A DNA stretch of 5,007 nt, from the NCBI GenBank assembly GCA_023404805.1, contig JAEYAL010000334.1:1-5007 (forward strand), given 5' to 3'. The position numbers were made by a program, and so were the translations under genes. The stretch comes from Actinomycetes bacterium (GTDB lineage Bacteria; Actinomycetota; Thermoleophilia; Solirubrobacterales; Solirubrobacteraceae). Each line of letters opens with the position of its first letter. Within the stretch, counting starts at the first letter, position 1. The notes under the pieces are model-generated. The model saw only the letters and a program-made list of their open reading frames with translations. It had not been told where the DNA came from and searched no databases. Shown piece by piece: positions 1-5,007 of the stretch.

Positions 1-89
1 GTCTTGGGCTTGGCGGCCGCAGCGGCGCGCGGCTTGGCCGCAGCCTTCGGCGTCTGAGTGGAGGTGGTGGCAGCGGTGGCGGTGGCCAT
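1..89 (-). CDS. Ala/Lys/Pro-rich protein, N-terminal fragment (runs off window)
   Basis: This is the start of a gene read leftwards from an ATG at 87-89; only 29 full codons are inside the window. The visible residues are almost all Ala, Thr, Pro and Lys: MATATAATTSTQTP is followed by a basic stretch with KAAAKPR and AAAAAKPK. The start is supported by an AGGAG at 99-103, 9 nt upstream, placed across the last codons of the preceding GMC oxidoreductase gene. That gene ends only 5 nt before this ATG, so the two are probably co-transcribed and coupled. I do not recognise the protein. A low-complexity Ala/Lys/Pro N-terminus is seen in histone-H1-like or HU-type DNA-binding proteins and in phasin-like proteins, but it may also be a simple flexible tail on an unrelated domain. 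The fragment gives no basis for a function. Confidence 0.65.
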   Translation of the reverse strand, partial: MATATAATTSTQTPKAAAKPRAAAAAKPK

Positions 90-94
90 GGTCT

Positions 95-1819
95 CTAGCT
101 CCTGTCAGCGATCAGCTGTGCGGCGCCGCGCTCGGCGAGCGCCGCGATGGTCTTGGATGGGTTGGCACCGAGCGGGGATGGGACGATCGACCCGTCGAGC
201 ACGTGCAGCCCGTCGTAGCCGTAGACGCGCCCGAAGCTGTCGACGACGCCCTCGGCGGGGTCGTCGGCCATCGGAACGCCGCCCAGGGGGTGGGCGATGA
301 TGTATTTGCCGAGCGGCCCGTGCTGCAGGTTGAACACGGGGTCTCCGCCGACCGCTTCGGCGACCTCTTCGAGGGTCTCCTCCATGCGGTCGTACAGCAG
401 CTGGCTGTCGCTCGGGTCGAAGTCGATGTCGATCTGCCCGCGGCGGCTGAGCTTCACCCGGCCCGCGGGGTTTTCCTTGCCGATGAAGAGGAACGTGAGC
501 ACGTCCTCGATATCGGGCGCGGCCACGCGGCTGCGCTTGACCGAGAGGTCGTCCGGCGAGGTCGGGCGGTCGGGGGCGCCGACGCGCGCGGCGACCTCCT
601 TCGCCCGCAGCCGCGCCCGGGCGCCTGCGCCGATCTGGTCGACCCCGCGCAGGGCCTCCAGCAGCACCATGTACGACGGCGGCAGGCCGAGGTCTTCGAG
701 GATGAAGCCGCGCTCCTCCCACAGGTCGATGACGCTCGTGATCGACGGGCCGACATCGACGGCGGCGTCGGTCGTGCCGCGCGCCTTGGGGTCGAAGATC
801 GCGCCGAGCGCGTTGCCGTTGCCCGAGAACTTCGTGCCGAGCGCGGGGGAGAGCTTCGGCAGCAGCGCGGCCTTGCTCTGCAGCAGCAGCCGCGCCGACC
901 CGAGCGTCCCGGCCGAGACGACGACCGTCTTGGCTTCAAAGACGCCGTGTTCGTCGTACTGCAGGTCGCGGTAGTGCACGCGCCAGAGGCCGCCCTTTCG
1001 CGCCGGCGGCTCCAGCGACACCACCTCGTGCAGCGGGTAGACGTCGGTGCCGAGGTTCTCGGCGCGGGCGATGTAGGAGATGTCGACGGTGTTCTTGGCG
1101 TGCAGCGGGCAGCCCGTGAGGCACCTGCCGAGGTTGTCGCAGCCCTCCTGCGGGCGGCCGCTCAGCGGATGGATCCGCGGCTCGCCGAAGTGCACCGCGA
1201 TCGGCGTCAGCTCTGAGGTGCGGTCGCCGAACTGCTTGCCGGTGCCGGTGAACGCCTTGACCTTCGCCGGGTACGGCTTCGGCGTGGTGACCGGGTTGAG
1301 CGCCTCTTCGCTCTTGGCGTACCAGGGGAGGAGCTCGTCGAGGGTGATGTCCTCCGGCCAGCCCGACTCGAAGACCTCCTTCTTGGCGGGCAGCTGCACG
1401 TTGGCGTAGAGCAGCGACCCGCCGCCGACGCCTGCGGCCGTCAGCACGACGCCGTCTTCGAACCACCGCAGGTCGTAGAGGCCCCGCGGGTTCGCCTGCG
1501 GATGCCACGCCAGTGCAGGGGCGTCCTCGATGCTCTCGGGGAAGTCGGTGCGCTCCCAGCGCCGGCCGCGCTCGAGGACCGCGACATCGAGGCCCGCTTC
1601 AGCCATCCGGCAGGCCGCTGCGCCGCCTCCGAAGCCGGACCCGATCACGATGGCGTCGTAGCGCCGCTTGGCCGCGGACCTGCCGTTGCCATTCGCGCGC
1701 GTCTGCGTCGAATGGGCGGTCTTCCCGTTTCCGTTCCCATTGCCGTTGCTATGGCCGCGGCCGGGGATGAAATCCTCGAGGAACCCGAGGCCGGGGATGG
1801 GCGGGCGAGGCAGGCTCAT
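95..1819 (-). CDS. GMC-family FAD oxidoreductase, cholesterol-oxidase-like
   Basis: A 574-residue flavoenzyme expected to oxidise an alcohol, possibly a sterol, with FAD as cofactor. The FAD-binding Rossmann motif follows a basic linker: YDAIVIGSGFGGG at 54-66, with the acidic residue of the beta-alpha-beta fold in VLERG (81-85). A second glycine-rich block, AAGVGGGSLLYAN, lies at 128-140. A cysteine motif follows (C227, C233, C237, then AKNT at 241-244), as in actinobacterial cholesterol-oxidase-like GMC proteins. The C-terminal signature is strong: HPLGG at 510-514, LDGSIVPSPLGANP at 541-554 and TIAALAER at 557-564. H510 and N553 match the catalytic His and Asn of cholesterol oxidases. The first 50 residues are low-complexity with an Asn-Gly repeat and show no clear Tat or Sec signal, so the enzyme is probably cytoplasmic or peripheral. 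The ATG at 1819 is chosen because AGGAGG lies just upstream; the frame stays open much further up, but only as a shadow inside the patatin gene. The substrate is unknown. Confidence 0.93.
   Translation of the reverse strand: MSLPRPPIPGLGFLEDFIPGRGHSNGNGNGNGKTAHSTQTRANGNGRSAAKRRYDAIVIGSGFGGGAAACRMAEAGLDVAVLERGRRWERTDFPESIEDAPALAWHPQANPRGLYDLRWFEDGVVLTAAGVGGGSLLYANVQLPAKKEVFESGWPEDITLDELLPWYAKSEEALNPVTTPKPYPAKVKAFTGTGKQFGDRTSELTPIAVHFGEPRIHPLSGRPQEGCDNLGRCLTGCPLHAKNTVDISYIARAENLGTDVYPLHEVVSLEPPARKGGLWRVHYRDLQYDEHGVFEAKTVVVSAGTLGSARLLLQSKAALLPKLSPALGTKFSGNGNALGAIFDPKARGTTDAAVDVGPSITSVIDLWEERGFILEDLGLPPSYMVLLEALRGVDQIGAGARARLRAKEVAARVGAPDRPTSPDDLSVKRSRVAAPDIEDVLTFLFIGKENPAGRVKLSRRGQIDIDFDPSDSQLLYDRMEETLEEVAEAVGGDPVFNLQHGPLGKYIIAHPLGGVPMADDPAEGVVDSFGRVYGYDGLHVLDGSIVPSPLGANPSKTIAALAERGAAQLIADRS
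99..103 (-). promoter_or_regulatory. Ribosome binding site of the Ala/Lys-rich ORF
   Basis: The minus strand reads AGGAG here, 9 nt before the ATG at 89. It lies in the final Arg-Ser codons of the GMC oxidoreductase gene, next to its TAG stop (95-97). It decides the start of the partial downstream gene and suggests translation is coupled to the GMC gene. Confidence 0.6.
1724..1750 (-). repeat. Asn-Gly tandem repeat in the N-terminal linker of the GMC enzyme
   Basis: Residues 24-32 of the GMC protein read SNGNGNGNG, encoded by a degenerate AAYGGN hexamer repeated four times. A further ANGNG follows at residues 42-46. It sits between the N-terminal 20 residues and the FAD domain and is probably a disordered linker. 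Mixed third bases (C, T, A, G) argue against very recent slippage. Confidence 0.7.
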
Positions 1820-3081
1820 GCGTCCTCCTGCTCCCGATCGTGACGGGATGACGGTGGCTGGAACGGGACGGCCGGCGTGGGCGGCTGGCTTGGCGTCGGC
1901 TTCACGGGGTTGCCCCGGCCGCCGAAGGTGACGGTGCCCGGGAGCGGGAACTGCGCGCGGCCGTCGTAGCCGAAGCCTTCGTCGGCATGCGCCGGCCACG
2001 TGGACTTCAGGAACTTCTTTGCCGCGGTCTTGCCCGACTTCACGAGGTCCGCGCGAGCCTTGTCCGTGACGTCGAACTGGACGATGCCGACGGCGGTCGT
2101 GTCGACTCTGATCGTGCGCTCGGACATCCACCAGCGGCTGCCGCGGTCGGCGTCCTGCCCGATCACGAGCGAGCCGATGAGCTCGTTGAGGAACGGCGAC
2201 AGCGGGCCGAGCAGCAGGTTCTGCGCGAAACCGAGCGAGGTCACACCGTTGATCAGATCCCCGCCGATCTCCCCGGGCTCCGCGTTCTCCATCAGCGTGA
2301 TCCCGAAGGTGGGCCAGCGTGGCTGCAGGTGGCGGCTGCTGACGATGTCGGGGTCCTGCGGGAGCGCGCGGTCGAGCACGTCGACGGCGAAATTCGCGAG
2401 GACGCCGCCGTCGACGAACGACGAGCTGGCGATCTTCGCGGGCTCGAAGAAGAGCGGCACCGACATCGACGCGCGGACCGCATGGACCACGAGCTGCTCG
2501 TCGGGATCGAGGCCGTAATCGACATAGTCGCGCGGGAACTGCACGAGCCGGCCCTTGGTGACGTCGGTGGCCATGATCACCAGCGGCGACTCGTCGTCGA
2601 CCTCGAGCCCGTTGGCCTGCTGCCAGCTCTGGCGCTCGGCTTTGAGGTCGCCGAAGGTGAGCCCGTCGAGCAGAGGCGCCAGCCACCGGACGAACGCGTT
2701 GCCTTCGTAGCGGCCGCGGTCGAACACCAGCGACTTGGCATGCCCGACCGGCCCGACATCCCGGCCGGCGTCGCGCATGTCGCGGAACTTCAGCGAGGCG
2801 AGGAGCTCGTCGAGCTGGTCGACCGAGCGAGTGGCGACGAGCAGCGCCCCGACGATCGCGCCGACCGACGTCCCGGCGACCCGCGGGTGTTCGGTGTAGC
2901 CGGCGCTGTGCAGCTGCCGGATCGCGCCGACGTGCGCCACGCCCTTGACGCCGCCTCCTGCCAGGACCAGGTCGGCGTGGCCCGTGAAGCGCCTGCGTTC
3001 ACGGTCGAGGTTGAAGCTGTCCTCCGTGCTGCTGCCGGCGGTGCCTTTGGCAGCCGCAGGACGGTCGGATGAAGCCCCCAT
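1816..3081 (-). CDS. Patatin-like phospholipase (lipid acyl hydrolase)
   Basis: A 421-residue patatin-domain serine hydrolase predicted to cleave acyl esters of phospholipids or other lipids with a Ser-Asp dyad. The oxyanion-hole motif GGGVKG is at 42-47, right after strand ADLVLA. The nucleophile elbow GTSVG is at 70-74, giving Ser72. ASMSVPLFFEP at 204-214 is the conserved block before the catalytic Asp, found as DGG at 224-226 (D224). The region around 321-360 (ERTIRVDT, then FDVTDKAR and a FLKS helix) resembles the C-terminal part of bacterial RssA-type patatins. A proline-rich, charged tail covers about 391-421. No signal peptide or membrane segment is seen, so a cytoplasmic or membrane-peripheral site is likely. 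The ATG at 3081 is the only early Met in frame; no good SD precedes it, so the exact start is less sure than the family. The stop overlaps the GMC start by 4 nt. All dyad residues are present, so it is probably active. Confidence 0.93.
   Translation of the reverse strand: MGASSDRPAAAKGTAGSSTEDSFNLDRERRRFTGHADLVLAGGGVKGVAHVGAIRQLHSAGYTEHPRVAGTSVGAIVGALLVATRSVDQLDELLASLKFRDMRDAGRDVGPVGHAKSLVFDRGRYEGNAFVRWLAPLLDGLTFGDLKAERQSWQQANGLEVDDESPLVIMATDVTKGRLVQFPRDYVDYGLDPDEQLVVHAVRASMSVPLFFEPAKIASSSFVDGGVLANFAVDVLDRALPQDPDIVSSRHLQPRWPTFGITLMENAEPGEIGGDLINGVTSLGFAQNLLLGPLSPFLNELIGSLVIGQDADRGSRWWMSERTIRVDTTAVGIVQFDVTDKARADLVKSGKTAAKKFLKSTWPAHADEGFGYDGRAQFPLPGTVTFGGRGNPVKPTPSQPPTPAVPFQPPSSRHDREQEDA
1824..1829 (-). 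promoter_or_regulatory. Ribosome binding site of the GMC gene, embedded in the patatin gene
   Basis: The minus strand reads AGGAGG here, 4 nt before the ATG at 1819, a slightly short spacer. It is formed by the Gln-Glu-Asp codons at the end of the patatin gene, whose TGA overlaps the GMC ATG as ATGA (1816-1819). This fixes the GMC start at 1819 and rules out the longer open frame upstream. Confidence 0.8.
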
Positions 3082-3300
3082 TGGCGCCGATCGTAGACAG
3101 CGCCGACGCGCCTGGCCACCGAACTTTTGGTGGGCGTTCGCGTCCGGATTCTCGGCGGGTTTCTAGTAGATCGTGGCGCGCAGGCACTATTGCCCGTTGA
3201 ACGTTGATGCGCCAAACCCCGGTCTGTCACCGGCAGTCCGCAGTGTGATGTCGGCGCACGTTTTGCCGCTGTCGGCCGACGGTGGGACGCGCCGCTCGCG
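3082..3300. other. Intergenic region between topoisomerase IB and patatin genes
   Basis: This 219-nt gap is the only sizeable non-coding stretch and is locally more AT-rich than the genes. It must hold the end of the topoisomerase transcript and, most likely, the promoter of the patatin/GMC operon. Near the topoisomerase stop there is a perfect palindrome GTCGGCCGAC (3271-3280), a second copy of GTCGGC at 3250-3255 that can pair with GCCGAC at 3275-3280, and a small GCCG/CGGC hairpin (3265-3276). None is followed by a T-tract on the minus strand, so a standard intrinsic terminator is not shown. I see no convincing -35/-10 pair; TACTAG on the minus strand near 3165-3170 is only a weak -10 candidate. 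No RNA gene or small ORF could be supported. Confidence 0.5.
3250..3280. repeat. Inverted repeats downstream of topoisomerase IB
   Basis: GTCGGC at 3250-3255 is complementary to GCCGAC at 3275-3280, and the right arm is itself part of the perfect 10-bp palindrome GTCGGCCGAC (3271-3280). GCCG (3265-3268) and CGGC (3273-3276) can form a competing 4-bp stem. It starts about 20 nt past the topoisomerase stop on the minus strand. It may act as a transcript end, an operator, or be chance in GC-rich DNA. On the minus strand an AAAA run lies inside the loop rather than a U-tract after the stem, so a factor-independent terminator is unlikely. Confidence 0.35.
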
Positions 3301-4374
3301 TCAGCTCCGCGCGTTCCCAGGCGCCCGCGCGGCGGCTTTCCCTGCCGCCTTGCCAAGCCCGAGGAGGTCGACCACGGCGAGCTCGACCTCGCGGCGCTCG
3401 CCCGGGGTCCAGGTCTCGGGATCGGCCGGCACGTCGCCTGCGGCCACGCCGATCGTCTCACCGCGCGCCCATCGGTCGATCACGCGCGGGTCGACGTAGG
3501 ACGACCGCGTCACCGCGAGGGTGTTGCCAAGCGAATCTGCGACTTCGCGCAGCACGTCAGCGGCCGCTCTGGTCCGGCCGGTCTTCGTCGTGGGCGGCTC
3601 CACCTGCGACAGCAGCGCCGCGGCCAGCACGGTGCCGTTCCAGGTCCGGAAGTCCTTGGCCGTGATGTCGGCGCCGGTCGCGTCCTTGAGGTACGCGTTG
3701 AGATCGGCTGCGCGGACGGCGCTCCACAGGTCGTCGTCGTGGCTGGCGAACAGGCGGGGGTGGGGATCGGCGCGCCGCCGCTTGAGCCGCGCCACCAGCT
3801 CTGCGACCTCGGGATCGGAGGCGCGCTGCACGCGGCGCCGTCCGTGCTTGGCCGTGTAGTCGAAGACGATCGTCCCGTCGCGGCGCACTCGCGCGTGCTC
3901 GCGCAGCAGGGTCGTCAGGCCGAAGGTGCGGTTCTCGGCCGCGTAGCGCTCGCTCCCCACCCGGAAGAACCCGATGTCGAGCAGGCGCGTCAGGCCGGCC
4001 AGCACGGCCGAGCGCTGGAGGCCGTTGCCGTCGCCGAGATCGTGCTCGACCAGCTCGCGCAGCGCGGCGAGCTCCGCGGCGAACTCGCCCATCCGCGTGA
4101 ACTTGCGGCGGCTGCGGCTCGCGGTCCAGTCTGGGTGGTAGAGGTACTGGCGCCGTCCGGCGGCGTCGAGCCCCGTGGCCTGGATGTGGCCGCGCTCGGA
4201 TGGGCAGATCCAGACGTCGCTCCAGGCGGGCGGGATCACGAGCGCCCGGACTCGCTCGTACGAGGCGTCGCCGGTGAGTTTGCGGCCGCGGGCGTCGAAG
4301 AGCTCAAAGCCGCGGCCGCGGCGCCCCAGCGACCAGCCGGGGCTGGCGGGGTCGCTGCGGGTCAGTCGGGCCAA
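3301..4374 (-). CDS. Bacterial DNA topoisomerase IB (poxvirus type)
   Basis: A 357-residue type IB topoisomerase that relaxes supercoiled DNA through a 3'-phosphotyrosine nick, without ATP. The N-terminal domain carries the hallmark VIPPAWSDVWICP (46-58), GHIQATG (62-68) and RRQYLYHPDW (74-83). The catalytic domain has RVGSERY (138-144), FDYTAKHG (171-178), KDFRTWNGT (240-248), LGNTLAV (282-288) and the nucleophile in RSSYVDP (290-296). Predicted active-site residues are R138, K176, R243, N284 and Y293. The Asn-to-Tyr spacing of 9 equals the His265-Tyr274 spacing of vaccinia topoisomerase; Asn at this site is, as I recall, normal in bacterial members such as the Deinococcus enzyme. The C-terminus ends in a basic Ala/Lys-rich tail (341-357). 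Length is usual for the family. The start is a TTG at 4374: no ATG or GTG exists between it and the upstream TAG, and the first residues MARLTRSD fit family N-termini. No SD is seen; translation probably depends on reinitiation after the DJ-1 gene, 27 nt upstream. Confidence 0.95.
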   Translation of the reverse strand: MARLTRSDPASPGWSLGRRGRGFELFDARGRKLTGDASYERVRALVIPPAWSDVWICPSERGHIQATGLDAAGRRQYLYHPDWTASRSRRKFTRMGEFAAELAALRELVEHDLGDGNGLQRSAVLAGLTRLLDIGFFRVGSERYAAENRTFGLTTLLREHARVRRDGTIVFDYTAKHGRRRVQRASDPEVAELVARLKRRRADPHPRLFASHDDDLWSAVRAADLNAYLKDATGADITAKDFRTWNGTVLAAALLSQVEPPTTKTGRTRAAADVLREVADSLGNTLAVTRSSYVDPRVIDRWARGETIGVAAGDVPADPETWTPGERREVELAVVDLLGLGKAAGKAAARAPGNARS

Positions 4375-4401
4375 GGCGGGGTGGGCGCCAGGTCTCGGGC
4401 G

Positions 4402-4968
4402 CTAGGCGTGCTGGGCCTCGTGGCGGCCCTCGGCGAACTCTTCGACCACCTTCGCGCAGAACGCGTCGAGGTCGTCAGGGCTCCGGCTGGTGACGAAGCC
4501 CTCATCGACGACGACCTCCTCGTCGACCCAGTTCGCGCCGGCGTTGACCAGGTCGGTCTTGACCGACGGGTACGACGTGACCTTGCGGCCGTCCACGACG
4601 CCCGCCTCGACGAGCAGCCACGGGGCGTGGCAGATGGCGGCTACGGGCTTTTTGGCCTCGAAGAACCCGCGGGCGAACGCGACCGCCTGCTCGTCGGCCC
4701 GGAGCTTGTCGGGGTTTGCGACGCCGCCGGGCAGCAGCAGCGCGTCGAAGTCCGCCTGCGTGAACCCCTCGACGAGGCCGTCGGCCTGTTCGGTCGCGGC
4801 CGGACCCTCGTCGTGCTCGAACACCTTGATCTCGAGGTCGTCGATGGTGAGCAGCGTGACCTCCGCACCCGCATCGGTCACGGCCTGCCGCGGTCGCTCG
4901 AGTTCGACGCGCTCCACGCCATCTGTCGCGAGAATCGCGATCTTCCGTCCAGTCAGCTCGTCGGCCAT
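4402..4968 (-). CDS. DJ-1/PfpI-family protein (type 1 glutamine amidotransferase-like)
   Basis: A 188-residue member of the DJ-1/PfpI superfamily, closest by motif to PfpI and E. coli YhbO. Members are described as stress proteins, with proposed peptidase or deglycase/glyoxalase activity; the true reaction is disputed and cannot be settled here. The N-terminal strand RKIAILATDGVE (8-19) ends in E19, which matches the conserved Glu next to the nucleophile. LLLPGG is at 77-82. The nucleophile elbow AICHAPWLL is at 111-119, giving C113 followed by H114. TSYPSVKTDLVNAGA (131-145) and the late VTSRSPDDLDAF (159-170) are also typical of the PfpI group. No signal peptide or membrane segment is seen, so it is cytoplasmic. 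The start at 4968 has AAGGAG 7 nt upstream. The stop is TAG (4402-4404), and the topoisomerase IB gene follows in the same frame after 27 nt, so the two are probably co-transcribed. Confidence 0.94.
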   Translation of the reverse strand: MADELTGRKIAILATDGVERVELERPRQAVTDAGAEVTLLTIDDLEIKVFEHDEGPAATEQADGLVEGFTQADFDALLLPGGVANPDKLRADEQAVAFARGFFEAKKPVAAICHAPWLLVEAGVVDGRKVTSYPSVKTDLVNAGANWVDEEVVVDEGFVTSRSPDDLDAFCAKVVEEFAEGRHEAQHA

Positions 4969-4975
4969 AGGTCTG

Positions 4976-4981
4976 CTCCTT
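4976..4981 (-). promoter_or_regulatory. Ribosome binding site of the DJ-1/PfpI gene
   Basis: The minus strand reads AAGGAG with a 7-nt spacer to the ATG at 4968, near-ideal strength and distance. It fixes the start of this gene. The remaining 26 nt to the window edge are too short to identify a promoter. Confidence 0.85.
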
Positions 4982-5007
4982 CGCTGGTCGTCGTGCCAAA
5001 CCGACGC

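Noticed and set aside
203..1216. 337-residue plus-strand open frame antisense to the GMC gene
   Set aside because: Composition is typical of a GC-rich shadow (V/D/R/A-rich, no domain), and the opposite strand has clear catalytic motifs.
1820..2686. Upstream extension of the GMC reading frame to 863 residues, as if a patatin-overlapping fusion
   Set aside because: The extension is Arg/Ala/Pro-rich with no recognisable domain and lies in another frame of the well-supported patatin gene. The SD and ATG at 1819 explain the real start.
1987..3072. 361-residue plus-strand open frame antisense to the patatin gene
   Set aside because: It follows the third-position GC bias of the opposite strand, shows no family motif and is almost fully covered by the patatin gene.
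3265..3280. Intrinsic terminator for topoisomerase IB
   Set aside because: The stems are short and no T-tract follows on the minus strand; the only homopolymer is AAAA in that orientation.
2790..3461. Minus-strand 223-residue open frame across the intergenic gap
   Set aside because: It overlaps both the topoisomerase and patatin genes in a different frame and is Ser/Arg/Pro-rich without motifs.
3173..3499. Plus-strand 108-residue open frame starting in the intergenic gap
   Set aside because: Most of it is antisense to the topoisomerase C-terminus; it has no SD-supported start that I can see and no recognisable domain.
4980..5007. Sigma-54-like TGGCAC on the minus strand upstream of the DJ-1 gene
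   Set aside because: The partner TTGC element is missing at the required spacing, and the window ends too soon.
1..5007. CRISPR array, tRNA/rRNA, insertion sequence or prophage signals
   Set aside because: No regularly spaced repeats, no cloverleaf-like segment, and no transposase or integrase motif in any frame.

Overview
The window is GC-rich (roughly 70% by eye), gene-dense DNA with every supportable gene on the minus strand. The high GC, the A/R/G-rich proteins, the bacterial-type topoisomerase IB and the cholesterol-oxidase-like GMC flavoenzyme together suggest a high-GC actinobacterium. Thermoleophilia/Solirubrobacterales is one guess among several, and the assignment is inference, not proof.

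Reading in the direction of transcription (right to left): (1) a DJ-1/PfpI-family protein (4968 to 4402) with a good Shine-Dalgarno (SD) sequence. (2) A poxvirus-like bacterial DNA topoisomerase IB (4374 to 3301), which starts at a TTG 27 nt after the amber stop of the DJ-1 gene and in the same reading frame. (3) A 219-nt intergenic stretch (3082-3300) with short inverted repeats, which probably separates two transcription units. (4) A patatin-like phospholipase (3081 to 1816). (5) A cholesterol-oxidase-like GMC flavoprotein (1819 to 95) that overlaps the patatin gene by ATGA. (6) The first 29 codons of an Ala/Lys/Pro-rich protein (89 to beyond position 1), which leaves the window.

Genes 4 to 6 look like one operon. 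In both junctions the SD of the next gene lies inside the last codons of the previous one, which implies translational coupling. A lipid acyl hydrolase made together with a sterol/alcohol-oxidising flavoenzyme suggests work on one lipid or lipid-derived substrate, but the substrate cannot be read from the sequence. Genes 1 and 2 look like a separate small operon; their functional link is unclear (stress or damage response is a guess).

I did not find a clearly new system. The most interesting points are the coupled patatin/GMC pair, the altered cysteine motif in the GMC enzyme, and the in-frame amber junction between the DJ-1 and topoisomerase genes. Long open frames on the plus strand and in other minus frames are GC-driven shadows.
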